NCBI GenBank assembly: GCA_946887345.1
Contig: CAMPKR010000144.1
Span: 1 to 6,458, forward strand
Direction: 5' to 3'
From: an uncultured Bacteroidota bacterium
GTDB lineage: Bacteria; Bacteroidota; Bacteroidia; Chitinophagales; Chitinophagaceae
Length of the DNA: 6,458 nucleotides
The translations under genes and the position numbers were made by a program. Positions within the stretch are counted from its first letter, which is position 1. Each line of letters opens with the position of its first letter. Positions 5,859-6,458 of the stretch are shown here, piece by piece. The notes beneath the pieces are model-generated. The model had not been told where the DNA came from. It made no database searches and saw only the letters and a list, made by a program, of their open reading frames with translations.

Positions 5859-6458
5859 AGTTAGTGTTGTGTTGATCTTATGTATGATGGCTGTGGCTAC
5901 TTATGCCCAGCCTAAGGGCTTTTCCGCTGTGAAGAATAGTGCGGCTTTCGGGCAGGCGCTATCTAAAGCAAATGCTTCGGTACAAACCATCAGCAGCGAT
6001 TTCACCCAAGTAAAGAATATGGCTTTACTGTCTGAGAAAATAAAGAGCAAAGGCAAATTCAATTTTAAGAAAGAAGACAAGGTCCGTATAGAGTATACCT
6101 CCCCTTATGCCTACCTGTTGGTGATGAATGGTAACCAGGTAATGGTGAAAGATGAACAGAAGACCAGTAAAGTAAATACTAAGAACAGTAAAATGATGCA
6201 GTCGGTGAATCGTGTAATGATGGACTGCATGCGCGGTACCGTGCTGAGCAACCCTGATTTTAAAACCTCTGTTTTCGAAAATGCCCAGTCTTACCTTGTA
6301 TCTATGGTTCCCGCCAATGATGCCATGAAGAAGATGTTCAAACAGATAGACGTGTACATGAAAAAAGGCAACTACGAAGTGGACCGCCTGAGCATGGTAG
6401 AGCAGGGGGGCGACTATACCGATATGGACTTCAGCAACACACAGTACAACGTCTCTCT
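5851..6458 (+). CDS. lolA: LolA-like outer-membrane lipoprotein carrier protein (3' end outside window)
   Basis: The open frame from the ATG at 5851 runs 202 codons plus two bases and leaves the window without a stop; LolA-like proteins are about 200-215 residues, so only a few residues are missing. Residues 1-19 are a signal peptide (Arg2-Arg3, hydrophobic core 5-16, cut likely after TYA before Gln20), making it periplasmic. The mature part shows the LolA pattern: SSDFTQVKNM (48-57), KSKGKFNFKK (65-74), VRIEYTSPYAYLLVMNG (78-94), the VYMKKGNYEVDRL strand (168-180) and the GGDYTDMDFSN strand (186-196). Classical LolA carries lipoproteins across the periplasm; this divergent type, overlapping a polysaccharide deacetylase gene by 8 nt, resembles the LolA-like proteins of aryl-polyene/flexirubin clusters, which are thought to handle a lipid-linked product. 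A GGAAA about 10 nt before the ATG is a possible weak ribosome binding site. Which cargo it carries is unknown. Confidence 0.85.
   Translation, partial: MRRVSVVLILCMMAVATYAQPKGFSAVKNSAAFGQALSKANASVQTISSDFTQVKNMALLSEKIKSKGKFNFKKEDKVRIEYTSPYAYLLVMNGNQVMVKDEQKTSKVNTKNSKMMQSVNRVMMDCMRGTVLSNPDFKTSVFENAQSYLVSMVPANDAMKKMFKQIDVYMKKGNYEVDRLSMVEQGGDYTDMDFSNTQYNVS

Overview
The window looks like an ordinary chromosomal segment of a member of the Bacteroidota, probably a Chitinophagia-like lineage. The evidence is a secreted M43-type metalloprotease ending in a type IX secretion (T9SS) sorting domain, TAnnTTTG promoter elements just upstream of several genes, A/T-rich start regions with no strong Shine-Dalgarno sites, and a Bacteroidota-style SugE/Gdx protein. 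The lineage below phylum level is inference from sequence feel only. Coding density is very high: the longest gap between genes is 95 bases, so there is no long non-coding stretch to describe.

Layout, left to right. Positions 1-1624 carry three overlapping plus-strand genes: shikimate kinase (aroK), a four-helix DUF423 membrane protein, and CMP-Kdo synthetase (kdsB). The chain overlaps by 19 nt and then by 1 nt, so it is probably co-transcribed, with an extra promoter candidate inside aroK. Facing it on the minus strand (1616-2890) is the secreted metalloprotease, whose stop codon lies inside the last codons of kdsB. A 95-nt divergent gap then leads to a SugE/Gdx small multidrug-resistance transporter (2986-3312), a WalJ/YycJ-like metallo-beta-lactamase-fold hydrolase (3370-4188), and a secreted two-domain protein of unknown function (4230-5057).

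The right end (5091-6458) holds a membrane-anchored polysaccharide deacetylase overlapping by 8 nt with a LolA-like periplasmic carrier that runs off the window. This pair recalls the gene sets of flexirubin/aryl-polyene pigment clusters in Bacteroidota, so a larger envelope or pigment cluster may begin here and continue to the right. That is inference, because no ketosynthase, acyl carrier protein or DarA/DarB-type gene is visible.

I found no RNA genes, CRISPR arrays, insertion sequences or clear intrinsic terminators. I did not find convincing evidence of an undescribed system. The points most worth a second look are the unknown protein at 4230-5057, the deacetylase/LolA pair, the altered TM1 of the Gdx-like transporter, and the very short distance between promoter elements and start codons.
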